Shown here one piece after another: positions 1 through 6,177 of a stretch of 6,468 nt of DNA; the stretch's first letter is position 1; the number at the start of each line of letters is the position of its first letter. Both the position numbers and the translations under genes were made by a program. The notes under the pieces were generated by a model that had not been told where the DNA came from, made no database searches, and worked only from the letters and a program-made list of their open reading frames with translations. The stretch is from contig DFBK01000098.1 in NCBI GenBank assembly GCA_002366595.1, forward strand, positions 13,526 through 19,993. Reading direction: 5' to 3'. The stretch comes from Anaerolineales bacterium UBA3082. Lineage in GTDB: Bacteria; Chloroflexota; Anaerolineae; UBA7937.

Positions 1-76
1 CGGTGCCATCTGGGCCTCGATATGCGAACCCCTCTACCATCTATTTGTCGCATTTGAGATGAGAGATACCGTGACC

Positions 77-105
77 TTGACGGGCCGGCGCAAGTATGCT
101 AAAAT
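77..105 (+). promoter_or_regulatory. Sigma-70-type promoter of the valS T-box transcript
   Basis: The -35 box TTGACG (77-82) and the -10 box TAAAAT (100-105) are separated by exactly 17 bases. Transcription would start near 111-113, about a dozen bases before the first base-paired element of the T-box Stem I, which is where a T-box promoter is expected. Positions 1-76 upstream contain no gene I can support. The promoter is inferred from sequence only. Confidence 0.8.
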
Positions 106-210
106 AACCGTAAATTCTGAAAAGGCGATGAACAGGAGGAGTAAGCGGACCGGAGTTGGCAGAGAAGGGGGGCATAGGCTGAAAACCCTCCGCAATGAAA
201 GCCGCTGAAA

Positions 211-213
211 GTC
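211..213 (+). promoter_or_regulatory. T-box specifier codon GUC (valine)
   Basis: GTC sits on the 3' side of the Stem I specifier loop, between helix AGCGG/CCGCT above and CAGG/CCTG below, and is followed by the expected purine (G214). GUC reads valine and would pair with the GAC anticodon of tRNA-Val. This agrees with the downstream gene being valyl-tRNA synthetase, so leader and gene identify each other independently. Confidence 0.88.
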
Positions 214-292
214 GCCTGGGAGCCGGAGGGCTGAACGGCCAAGTAAGTTCTCTCGGGTGAGCCCGTTATAGCGAAGAGTGCCGGTTTAAGCC

Positions 293-321
293 GGAATCGA
301 GGTGGTACCGCGGCCCCTTCC
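293..321 (+). promoter_or_regulatory. T-box antiterminator
   Basis: GGAA (293-296) can pair with TTCC (318-321), bringing the T-box core (TGGTACCGCGG) into the bulge that binds the tRNA acceptor end. The 3' strand of this helix is also the 5' strand of the terminator, so the two folds are mutually exclusive. Uncharged tRNA-Val should stabilise this form and allow read-through. Confidence 0.8.
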
Positions 322-345
322 GTCCTGGAGATGGAAGGGGTTTTT
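314..345 (+). terminator. Intrinsic terminator of the valS T-box
   Basis: CCCCTTCC (314-321) pairs with GGAAGGGG (333-340), extendable by G-T, T-A and C-G pairs to an 11-bp stem with a 5-base loop, directly followed by TTTTT (341-345). This is the default OFF structure when tRNA-Val is charged. It lies about 50 bases before the valS start. Confidence 0.93.
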
Positions 346-393
346 ATAAGAGGCCGATGATGCCCTCGCACAACCTGTGCCGGGGAGGTTAAA

Positions 394-3138
394 ATGGCTA
401 GGCAGAAGATGTCCAAGACCTACGACCCTAAAACGGCTGAGGGGCGGCTCTACAACTTTTGGGAAAGCAGGGGTTATTTCATCCCCCAGGTCGATTGGGA
501 GCGGAGCCCTTTCGTTATCTCCATGCCCCCTTCCAATATCACCGGGGAGTTGCATATCGGCCATGCCCTCACTATGGCCGTCCAAGACACCATGATCCGT
601 TGGCACCGGATGCGGGGCGAGCCCACCCTCTGGCTGCCAGGCAGCGACCACGCTAGCATCGCTACCCATAACGTGATCGAGAGGGGGTTGGAAAAGCGGG
701 AATTGGACGATCTTCTCGGAGAGATAGGATATCCAGTGCCCTCGGATGGTCGGCCGCTGACCCGCTATGATCTGGGCCGGGAGTGGTTTGTCAAGTTGGG
801 CTGGGCCTGGAAAGAGAGATACGGTGGGTACATAAACCAGCAACTCCGGCGGCTGGGGGCTTCCTGTGACTGGACACGAGAGCGTTTCACTCTGGATGAA
901 GGTCTTTCACGAGCGGTTCGAACGACCTTTGTCCGCCTCTATGAGAAGGGTTTGATCTATCGGGGCAAATATCTCGTCAACTGGTGTACTCGCTGTGGGA
1001 CGGCTATCTCGGACTTGGAGGTGGAACACGAGGAGGAGCAAGGCAAACTCTACTGGGTGCGCTACCCCCTGGCCGTCCGTAAAGGATCCTCCCGCAGGTC
1101 CCAAAGGGATCCCGTGGGAGATCCCGAGGGGCGAGGGAAAGGCGGATATATCGAGGTGGCTACGACCCGGCCGGAGACGATCCTGGGGGATACGGCGGTG
1201 GCTGTCAATCCAAATGATGAGCGCTACAAAGAGTTAGTGGGTAAGATGGCTATCTTACCTCTCTTGGGTCGCCGGATTCCCATCATCGCTGACCGAGCGG
1301 TGGATATGGAGTTCGGCACTGGAGCAGTGAAGGTTACCCCGGGCCATGACCCCAACGACTACGAAATCGGCCAGCGCCATAACCTGCCCATCGTTAATGT
1401 GATGAACCCCGATGGCACCATGAGCGAGGAGGCGGGCCCTTACGCCGGGTTGGACCGCTATGAGGCTAGGGAGCGGTTACTGGCTGACTTGGAGAAGAAC
1501 GGGTTGTTGATCAAGATCGAAGATCATCTTCACGCGCCGGGGCGGTGTCAGCGTTGCCATACTATGATCGAGCCTCTTATCTCCGAGCAGTGGTTCATCA
1601 AGATAAAGCCTTTGGCCGAGCGAGCCTTAGATGCGGTGCGTAAGGGGCGGATAGAGATCATCCCTGAGCGGTTTACCAAGGTCTACTACAACTGGCTGGA
1701 GAATATCCGAGACTGGTGTATCTCCCGGCAACTCTGGTGGGGGCACCGCATCCCTGTCTGGTACTGCAACGATTGCCAAGAGGTTATCGCCTCTATCGAT
1801 GAACCCCGCGAGTGCACAAGTTGCAAGGGGACGAACCTTCGCCAGGACCCCGATATCCTGGACACTTGGTTCTCCTCGGCGCTATGGCCCTTCTCCACCT
1901 TGGGTTGGCCCGATGATACCGAGGATCTGCGCTATTTCTACCCCACGACGGTGATGGAGACAGCCTATGATATCCTCTTCTTCTGGGTGGCCCGGATGAT
2001 CATGATGGGGTTGGAGTGCGCGGGTGATATCCCCTTCCATATCGTCTATCTGCACGGCTTAGTGAGGGATGAATATGGTGAGAAGATGAGCCGCTCCAAG
2101 GGCAACGTTATCGACCCCTTGGAGGTGATGGACGAGTATGGCACCGACGCTTTGCGTTTCACCCTCATGACCGGCAGTACTCCGGGTAACGATATGAGGC
2201 TCTCTCTGCAGCAAGTGGAAGCTAGCCGCAACTTCGCCAACAAAATATGGAACGCCGCTCGCTTCGTGACCAGCAATTTACCTGAGGAGTACGACTCACC
2301 CGACCCCGCTCTCTGGGAAGGTGACCTTACCCCACCTGATCGTTGGCTCCTCAGCCGGCATAACCGTCTCATAGGTGAGGTGAACCGCCTCATGGAAGGG
2401 TATCAGTTCGGCGAGGCGGGGCGTCAGATATACGAGTTCCTTTGGGGGGAGTATTGCGATTGGTACATCGAGGCCAGCAAGGTGGCCCTCTACGGCGATG
2501 ACGAGAGAGCGAAGGAGAGGACGCGCCACGTTCTGGTCTACGTCTTAGAGCGCACTTTGCGGCTCTTGCACCCCTTCATGCCCTTCGTCACCGAGGAGAT
2601 ATGGCAGCATCTTCCTTATGAGGGGGAGAGCCTCATGATCGCTCCTTGGCCGGAAGCGGGGCCGGTAGACGAGGGGGTGGAGCGAGCACAGGAGACCCTC
2701 TGGGAGCATATCCGGGTCATCCGCAACTGGAAGGCGGAGGAGAGGTTGGAGCCTCGAGTCGTGCCTCTGGCGCACACGGAGACAGGCGATCTTCACGAGT
2801 TATTTATGGGGGAGAGAGCAACCTTCGAGAGGTTAGCCGGAGTGCAGGAGCAAGATTGGGTGCCCGCGCTAACGAAGCCCCTTGATGGCCCTACTATCGT
2901 GACCGGTCCGTTTTCTACCGTTTTGGAGATTGAAATAGATAAAGGCAAGGAGCGAGAGCGCCTGAGTAAAGAACTAGAACGGGTGGAGAAGGAAATCGCC
3001 CGAGCAGTGGCGCTCTTGGCTAATGAGAAATTCACCACCAAGGCACCTCCGGAGGTGGTCGATAGGGAGCGGGAGAAACTGGCGAGATTTGAGGAGGAGA
3101 AAAAGAGGCTCTTGGAGAAGTTGGAGGGACTTTCGTAG
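394..3138 (+). CDS. valS: Valine--tRNA ligase (ValRS), class Ia
   Basis: The enzyme charges tRNA-Val with valine in the cytoplasm and hydrolyses mischarged Thr-tRNA. The product is 914 aa, complete, within the family's usual range. Visible landmarks are the HIGH signature at residues 54-57 after PPSNITGEL, the CP1 editing domain with TTRPETILGD from residue 257 and GTGAVKVTPGHDPNDYE further on, WCISRQLWWGHRIPVWYC, DTWFSSALWPFSTLGWP from residue 490, and KMSRS at 564-568. An anticodon-binding helical domain follows (FANKIWNAARF), then a basic/acidic C-terminal coiled-coil arm from about residue 850. CxxC pairs at 198/201, 385/388, 458/461 and 474/477 suggest bound zinc. The ATG at 394 is supported by GGGGAGGT at 382-389. 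Expression is under the valine T-box. One oddity is an extra low-complexity, Arg/Gly/Pro-rich stretch at residues 229-249, where most ValRS go nearly straight from the RYPL-like strand to GYIEVATTRPET. Confidence 0.98.
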   Translation: MARQKMSKTYDPKTAEGRLYNFWESRGYFIPQVDWERSPFVISMPPSNITGELHIGHALTMAVQDTMIRWHRMRGEPTLWLPGSDHASIATHNVIERGLEKRELDDLLGEIGYPVPSDGRPLTRYDLGREWFVKLGWAWKERYGGYINQQLRRLGASCDWTRERFTLDEGLSRAVRTTFVRLYEKGLIYRGKYLVNWCTRCGTAISDLEVEHEEEQGKLYWVRYPLAVRKGSSRRSQRDPVGDPEGRGKGGYIEVATTRPETILGDTAVAVNPNDERYKELVGKMAILPLLGRRIPIIADRAVDMEFGTGAVKVTPGHDPNDYEIGQRHNLPIVNVMNPDGTMSEEAGPYAGLDRYEARERLLADLEKNGLLIKIEDHLHAPGRCQRCHTMIEPLISEQWFIKIKPLAERALDAVRKGRIEIIPERFTKVYYNWLENIRDWCISRQLWWGHRIPVWYCNDCQEVIASIDEPRECTSCKGTNLRQDPDILDTWFSSALWPFSTLGWPDDTEDLRYFYPTTVMETAYDILFFWVARMIMMGLECAGDIPFHIVYLHGLVRDEYGEKMSRSKGNVIDPLEVMDEYGTDALRFTLMTGSTPGNDMRLSLQQVEASRNFANKIWNAARFVTSNLPEEYDSPDPALWEGDLTPPDRWLLSRHNRLIGEVNRLMEGYQFGEAGRQIYEFLWGEYCDWYIEASKVALYGDDERAKERTRHVLVYVLERTLRLLHPFMPFVTEEIWQHLPYEGESLMIAPWPEAGPVDEGVERAQETLWEHIRVIRNWKAEERLEPRVVPLAHTETGDLHELFMGERATFERLAGVQEQDWVPALTKPLDGPTIVTGPFSTVLEIEIDKGKERERLSKELERVEKEIARAVALLANEKFTTKAPPEVVDREREKLARFEEEKKRLLEKLEGLS
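1084..1124 (+). repeat. Imperfect palindrome inside valS (in-frame insert in the editing domain)
   Basis: The outer arms GGAT+CTCCC (1084-1087, 1089-1093, one bulged C) pair with GGGAG+ATCC (1116-1124). An inner hairpin GG+TCCC (1097-1102) pairs with GGGA+CC (1106-1112, one bulged T) around an AAA loop. The 41-base element keeps the reading frame and encodes most of the extra residues 229-249 of ValRS. It resembles a small palindromic repeat that has entered a coding sequence. No second copy was noticed in this window, so its mobile nature is inference. Confidence 0.5.
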
Positions 3139-3708
3139 GTGCGGGTTATCGCCGGAATAGCCAAGGGGAGACGGCTGAAGTCCCTGCCCGGCTCTGCTAC
3201 GCGCCCCATCACCGACCGGGTGAAGGAAGCCCTTTTCGACATCCTGTGGCCTAGGTTGGAGGGGGCACACTTCCTCGACCTTTTCGCCGGCACAGGGAGC
3301 GTGGGCATAGAGGCCCTCAGTCGGGGAGCAGAAAGAGCCGTCTTCGTGGATCAGGGTCGAAAGGCGGTTCAGTTGATCAAGGAGAACCTCGCTCTTACCG
3401 GTTTGACGGATGGAGCCCGGGTCATACGGCAGGATGTCTTTCGCTTTATCCGAAAGGGGGCGCTGGCCCCCTTCGATATCGTCTATCTAGCACCGCCCCA
3501 GTACCGAGGGCTGTGGGCTGAGACCTTGCGGGCTTTGGACAGCCATGAGGAGATCCTGAAGCCAGAAGGGTTGATTATCGCCCAGATGCACCCCAAGGAA
3601 TATCAGGAGTTGAGGCTTGAGGTCTTGGGACTCCAAGAGCGCAGAAGATATGGGAGCACCCTACTCTGCTTCTATACGCTCAAAGAACTAGGCCGGGAGA
3701 CTAATTAG
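3139..3708 (+). CDS. rsmD: 16S rRNA (guanine(966)-N(2))-methyltransferase RsmD
   Basis: RsmD uses S-adenosylmethionine to methylate the exocyclic N2 of G966 (E. coli numbering) in 16S rRNA during small-subunit assembly. The 189-aa product has the family opening MRVIAGIAKGRRLK, the conserved TRPITDRVKEALFDIL block, SAM motif I DLFAGTGSVG at residues 47-56, the acidic ribose-binding strand VFVDQ, and the C-terminal RRYGSTLLCFY. Catalytic motif IV, normally (D/N)PP(Y/F), reads APPQY at 118-122, so the usual acidic or amide residue is alanine. This may be a lineage variant (I recall similar RsmD-annotated proteins in Chloroflexota) or altered catalysis. The GTG start directly abuts the valS TAG with no gap, and GGAGGGA at 3122-3128 inside valS is its ribosome site, so translation is probably coupled and rsmD likely shares the T-box transcript. 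The family assignment is firm, the exact target base less so. Confidence 0.88.
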   Translation: MRVIAGIAKGRRLKSLPGSATRPITDRVKEALFDILWPRLEGAHFLDLFAGTGSVGIEALSRGAERAVFVDQGRKAVQLIKENLALTGLTDGARVIRQDVFRFIRKGALAPFDIVYLAPPQYRGLWAETLRALDSHEEILKPEGLIIAQMHPKEYQELRLEVLGLQERRRYGSTLLCFYTLKELGRETN

Positions 3709-3718
3709 TTTGGGACTT

Positions 3719-3748
3719 TTGGCTCTTATCACCGAAGTAGGGTATAAT
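3719..3748 (+). promoter_or_regulatory. Promoter of the DUF2207 operon
   Basis: A perfect TATAAT (3743-3748) lies 18 bases after TTGGCT (3719-3724), a four-of-six match to the -35 consensus. It sits in the only sizeable gap between genes (3709-3785). Transcription would start near 3755, downstream of the ATG at 3747, which supports the GTG at 3786 as the real start of the next gene. No hairpin-plus-T-run terminator is visible after rsmD, so read-through from the valS unit remains possible. Confidence 0.7.
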
Positions 3749-3785
3749 GTTTGTGGTTCATAGCCCACAGGGGAGGAGAGAAGCA

Positions 3786-5618
3786 GTGAGTCGAAAGGTG
3801 TCTATAGCGCTGCTCGTTATCGTGTTCTTAGGTCTGGTGGGGGGTGTCCAGGCTCAGGAGAAGGAGTACTATTGGAACCGGCTGGATGTGGATATAACCG
3901 CGCAGAAGAACTCCGATATTTTGGTTACCGAGGCCTGGGAACTAACCTATAAGGAAGGCAGTTTCCATTTCATCTATCGCAGTGTCCCCACCGATCGCTT
4001 GGAAGATATAAGTTTGGTGGAGGTCTTGGTCGACGGCCAGAAGGCGGTGCCCGGCCGGGAGACCCCTTACACCTATGAAACCTATTACGATGATGGCGAC
4101 TATGTAATAAAGGTCTATTTCCCCTATACCCAGGATTCTACCCATACCTATGTTTTCAGTTACATAGTGCAAGGCGGCCTCCGTATCTACGAAGGCGGCG
4201 ACCAACTTTGGTGGAAGGCGGTCTTCGCCGATCGGGATTTCGTAGTCCGCACTTCGACGGTGACCGTCCATCTGCCGGAAGAGGTAGAAGAGGTGCAGAA
4301 CACGGCCGCTTACGGCTGGGACGCTTACACCGACGTCCGCGACTCAAGGACGGTGGTCTTCGTGGCCCAGGACATAAGCCCCAGGCGGGAGTTGGAGGTG
4401 AGGGTGCAGTTCCCTCATGGCATCGTCGAGGGGAGCGCTCCCTCTTGGCAAGCAGCGGAGGATCTTAGAGCCTCGGTTCGCCCCTGGGCCACCTTGGGCT
4501 CTCTCTGCCTGGGCGTCTTTATACCGTTAGCCGCTTTCCTGGGGCTCTATACCCTCTGGTATACTAGGGGGCGGGATCGCCCCATCCGGATGCCCGCCGA
4601 TTACCTGGTCGAGCCGCCCAGCGACCTTCCCGCCGGTGTGGTGGGCACTCTCCTCGATGAGCATGCCGATATGAAAGATATCGTGGCCACCATCGTCGAT
4701 CTGGCTCGACGAGGCGTAATACGCATGCAGGAGATCGAGGAGAGAGGCTTCTTGGGCATTGGCACTCACCGAGAGTTCACCTTCGAGCGGACCGGCCAGG
4801 AGAAAGATCTAAGGGGATATGAAGGCACCCTCATTGGGGAGATTTTCGGCCGCCGCAGCAAGAAGAACTTGTCCGATCTGAAGAACAAGTTCTACAAGGC
4901 TATCCCTAAGTTGCAGAAACAGATGTACGAGGAAGTGGTAAAACTGGGCTTCTTCGCCCAAAGCCCGGAACGGACGCGCAAAATCTACACCGGCTTGGGT
5001 GTGGCGGGGATAGTCCTCTCCGGGGTTTTGGGTTTCTGTGCCATGGCCGCTTTGAGCGCCATCACGCCCCTGGCGATCTTGCCCTTCATCGGACTGGGGC
5101 TAGCCTTCCTGGGTGTGGTGATCTTTGGGCGGTTCATGCCTCGCAAGACCGGTGAAGGGTCGATGGCTGCCGCGAAATGGCGAGCCTTTAAGCGTTACTT
5201 GCAGGAGATCGAGCGGTACGCAGATCTCAGGGAAGCCAAGGATATCTTCGACAAATATCTCCCTTATGCTATCGCCTTCGGCCTGGAGCAGGATTGGGTG
5301 CGCAAATTCGCCGCCGCTGGGGCCCCGGCTCCGGATTGGTACATGCCCTATCCCCCTCTCATCTACGGTGCGCCGGGAGGCGGCACTGGTAGAGGGGTTG
5401 GAACCGGCGCCGGTCGGGGGATACCTTCCCTGCAAGGGGTGAGCGACGGTATGGCCTCCTCGCTCCAGTCGATGAGCGATGGGCTGGTCTCGCTCCTCAA
5501 CTCCACAGGTTCTACCCTCTCTAGTGCACCTAGTAGTTCGGGCGGTGGTGGTGGTTTCAGCGGTGGTGGTGGAGGCGGGGGAGGCGGTGGCGGAGGCGGC
5601 GGAGGTGGCGCCGGCTAG
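3786..5618 (+). CDS. DUF2207 family membrane protein with glycine-rich tail
   Basis: The function is unknown; DUF2207 proteins are predicted envelope proteins. I start it at GTG 3786 (610 aa) because GGGAGGAG at 3771-3778 is ideally placed, the start gives a textbook signal peptide (SRK, hydrophobic core, cleavage after VQA near residue 23), and the in-frame ATG at 3747 lies inside the -10 box. In order, there is an exported beta-rich DUF2207 domain (about 24-230), a transmembrane segment (about 235-258), a cytoplasmic region with the family blocks MPADYLVEPPSDLPAGVVGTL and IVATIVDLARRGVIRM, a hydrophobic hairpin of two helices (about 402-446), then MPRKTGEG, a W-x-AFKRYL block and YLPYAIAFGLEQDWV. 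The tail ends in GGGGGFS and 16 consecutive glycines, then AG. Related family members have similar glycine-rich ends. It leads a three-gene cluster. Confidence 0.9.
   Translation: MSRKVSIALLVIVFLGLVGGVQAQEKEYYWNRLDVDITAQKNSDILVTEAWELTYKEGSFHFIYRSVPTDRLEDISLVEVLVDGQKAVPGRETPYTYETYYDDGDYVIKVYFPYTQDSTHTYVFSYIVQGGLRIYEGGDQLWWKAVFADRDFVVRTSTVTVHLPEEVEEVQNTAAYGWDAYTDVRDSRTVVFVAQDISPRRELEVRVQFPHGIVEGSAPSWQAAEDLRASVRPWATLGSLCLGVFIPLAAFLGLYTLWYTRGRDRPIRMPADYLVEPPSDLPAGVVGTLLDEHADMKDIVATIVDLARRGVIRMQEIEERGFLGIGTHREFTFERTGQEKDLRGYEGTLIGEIFGRRSKKNLSDLKNKFYKAIPKLQKQMYEEVVKLGFFAQSPERTRKIYTGLGVAGIVLSGVLGFCAMAALSAITPLAILPFIGLGLAFLGVVIFGRFMPRKTGEGSMAAAKWRAFKRYLQEIERYADLREAKDIFDKYLPYAIAFGLEQDWVRKFAAAGAPAPDWYMPYPPLIYGAPGGGTGRGVGTGAGRGIPSLQGVSDGMASSLQSMSDGLVSLLNSTGSTLSSAPSSSGGGGGFSGGGGGGGGGGGGGGGGAG
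5540..5612 (+). repeat. Glycine-codon tract (poly-Gly tail)
   Basis: Five GGN codons, Phe-Ser, then sixteen GGN codons end the DUF2207 gene. All four glycine codons (GGT, GGA, GGC, GGG) are mixed along the run, so it is not a simple trinucleotide slippage repeat. This suggests the glycine run is kept at the protein level. Length variation between strains would still be possible. Confidence 0.85.
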
Positions 5619-5646
5619 AGCGTAATCTCTCAAGGAGGCAGAGATC

Positions 5647-6165
5647 GTGATCGGGCAAGGAAGAGTGGTGGGGGTGATCCTCATCCTCGTCGGTCTAGTG
5701 CTGGGAGTGGTGGCAGGCCTCTGGCTCCTCTCTAACGTCGCCAGTGGCCAGTTGCAGACAACGGGTTTCATCCTGGGGCTGGCCCTGGTGCTTATAGTTC
5801 TGGTGGCTCCTACCCTGGGCGCTGGTGCCTTCTTGCTCATCAGAGGCCGAGAGGAGGCCCGGGAGTTCGCCGAGGTGGAGAAGGAGAAGAGGGTCCTAAA
5901 CATGGTCCAGACCCAGGGAAGGGTGCGGGTCTCCGATGTGGCTTTAGAACTGGACGTGAGTCGCGACCAGGTGAAGGATTACATCTACGACCTGGTGGGG
6001 AAGGGGCTCTTCACCGGCTATATCGATTGGAAGGAGGGGGTACTCTACGCCAAGGAAGCGGCGGAGATGGAGACCAACAAGTGCCCCAACTGTGGTGCTA
6101 CCAGGGAGTTCGTGGGCAAAGGCATAGTCAAGTGTGAATACTGCGGAGCGGAACTATTCCTATAA
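5647..6165 (+). CDS. Two-TM membrane protein with winged-helix-like domain and C-terminal zinc ribbon
   Basis: I do not recognise a named family. The 172-aa product begins with two hydrophobic helices (about 7-30 and 40-66), followed by RGREEA, a charged linker, then a region (about 80-135) with winged-helix character: a helix ending NMVQTQGRV, VSDVALELDVSRDQVKDYIYDLVGKGL as a helix-turn-helix-like pair, and YIDWKEGVLYA as a beta wing. It ends in a zinc ribbon, C146-x2-C149-x13-C163-x2-C166. The winged helix could bind DNA or act as a protein-interaction module of the PCI type; the membrane anchor favours the latter. The GTG start is set by AAGGAGG at 5632-5638, 8 bases upstream. It lies 28 bases after the DUF2207 gene, so co-transcription is likely. 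The domain layout is seen in the sequence; function is not known. Confidence 0.85.
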   Translation: MIGQGRVVGVILILVGLVLGVVAGLWLLSNVASGQLQTTGFILGLALVLIVLVAPTLGAGAFLLIRGREEAREFAEVEKEKRVLNMVQTQGRVRVSDVALELDVSRDQVKDYIYDLVGKGLFTGYIDWKEGVLYAKEAAEMETNKCPNCGATREFVGKGIVKCEYCGAELFL

Positions 6166-6177
6166 GGAGGGAGATAT

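Larger units (their letters stand above)
112..345 (+). ncRNA. T-box riboswitch (valine-specific, transcriptional) upstream of valS
   Basis: This leader RNA senses uncharged tRNA-Val and controls transcription of valS. Stem I has the classic layout: basal GGC/GCC (124-126 with 222-224), a kink-turn (GATGAA and GGA), helix CAGG/CCTG (133-136 with 215-218), a specifier loop with the GAGTAA strand at 139-144, helix AGCGG/CCGCT (144-148 with 202-206), an AGAGA bulge near 161-165, and an apical 6-bp G-rich/C-rich helix (167-172 with 186-191) closing the distal loop. A Stem III-like hairpin CGGG-TGAG-CCCG lies at 254-265. The conserved T-box core GGTGGTACCGCGG is at 301-313; its TGGT complements an ACCA tRNA end, which fits tRNA-Val with discriminator A. 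It ends in an intrinsic terminator. The helices were paired by eye; the family assignment is very secure. Confidence 0.96.

Noticed and set aside
2..208. Plus-strand frame open from the window edge to TGA at 206-208
   Set aside because: It runs straight through the promoter and Stem I of the T-box, whose structure fully explains the sequence, and its translation resembles no family I know. A short frame at 3-62 could be the tail of an upstream gene, but nothing supports it over chance.
286..843. 185-codon minus-strand open frame over the T-box and valS start
   Set aside because: It is antisense to the T-box core and the ValRS HIGH region, with a low-complexity product lacking recognisable motifs. 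It is a shadow of valS codon bias.
2793..3308. 171-codon minus-strand open frame across the valS-rsmD junction
   Set aside because: It is Ser/Arg-rich and antisense to two confidently identified genes, with no recognisable domain.
3709..3742. Possible terminator after rsmD
   Set aside because: There is a TTTT at 3717-3720, but no stable GC-rich inverted repeat precedes it, so I do not call a terminator.
5100..5903. 267-codon minus-strand open frame over the glycine tract
   Set aside because: Its Thr/Ala/Ser-rich product is the reverse reading of the GGN tract and flanking DUF2207 codons. Both sense-strand genes it overlaps have ribosome sites and family or domain signatures.
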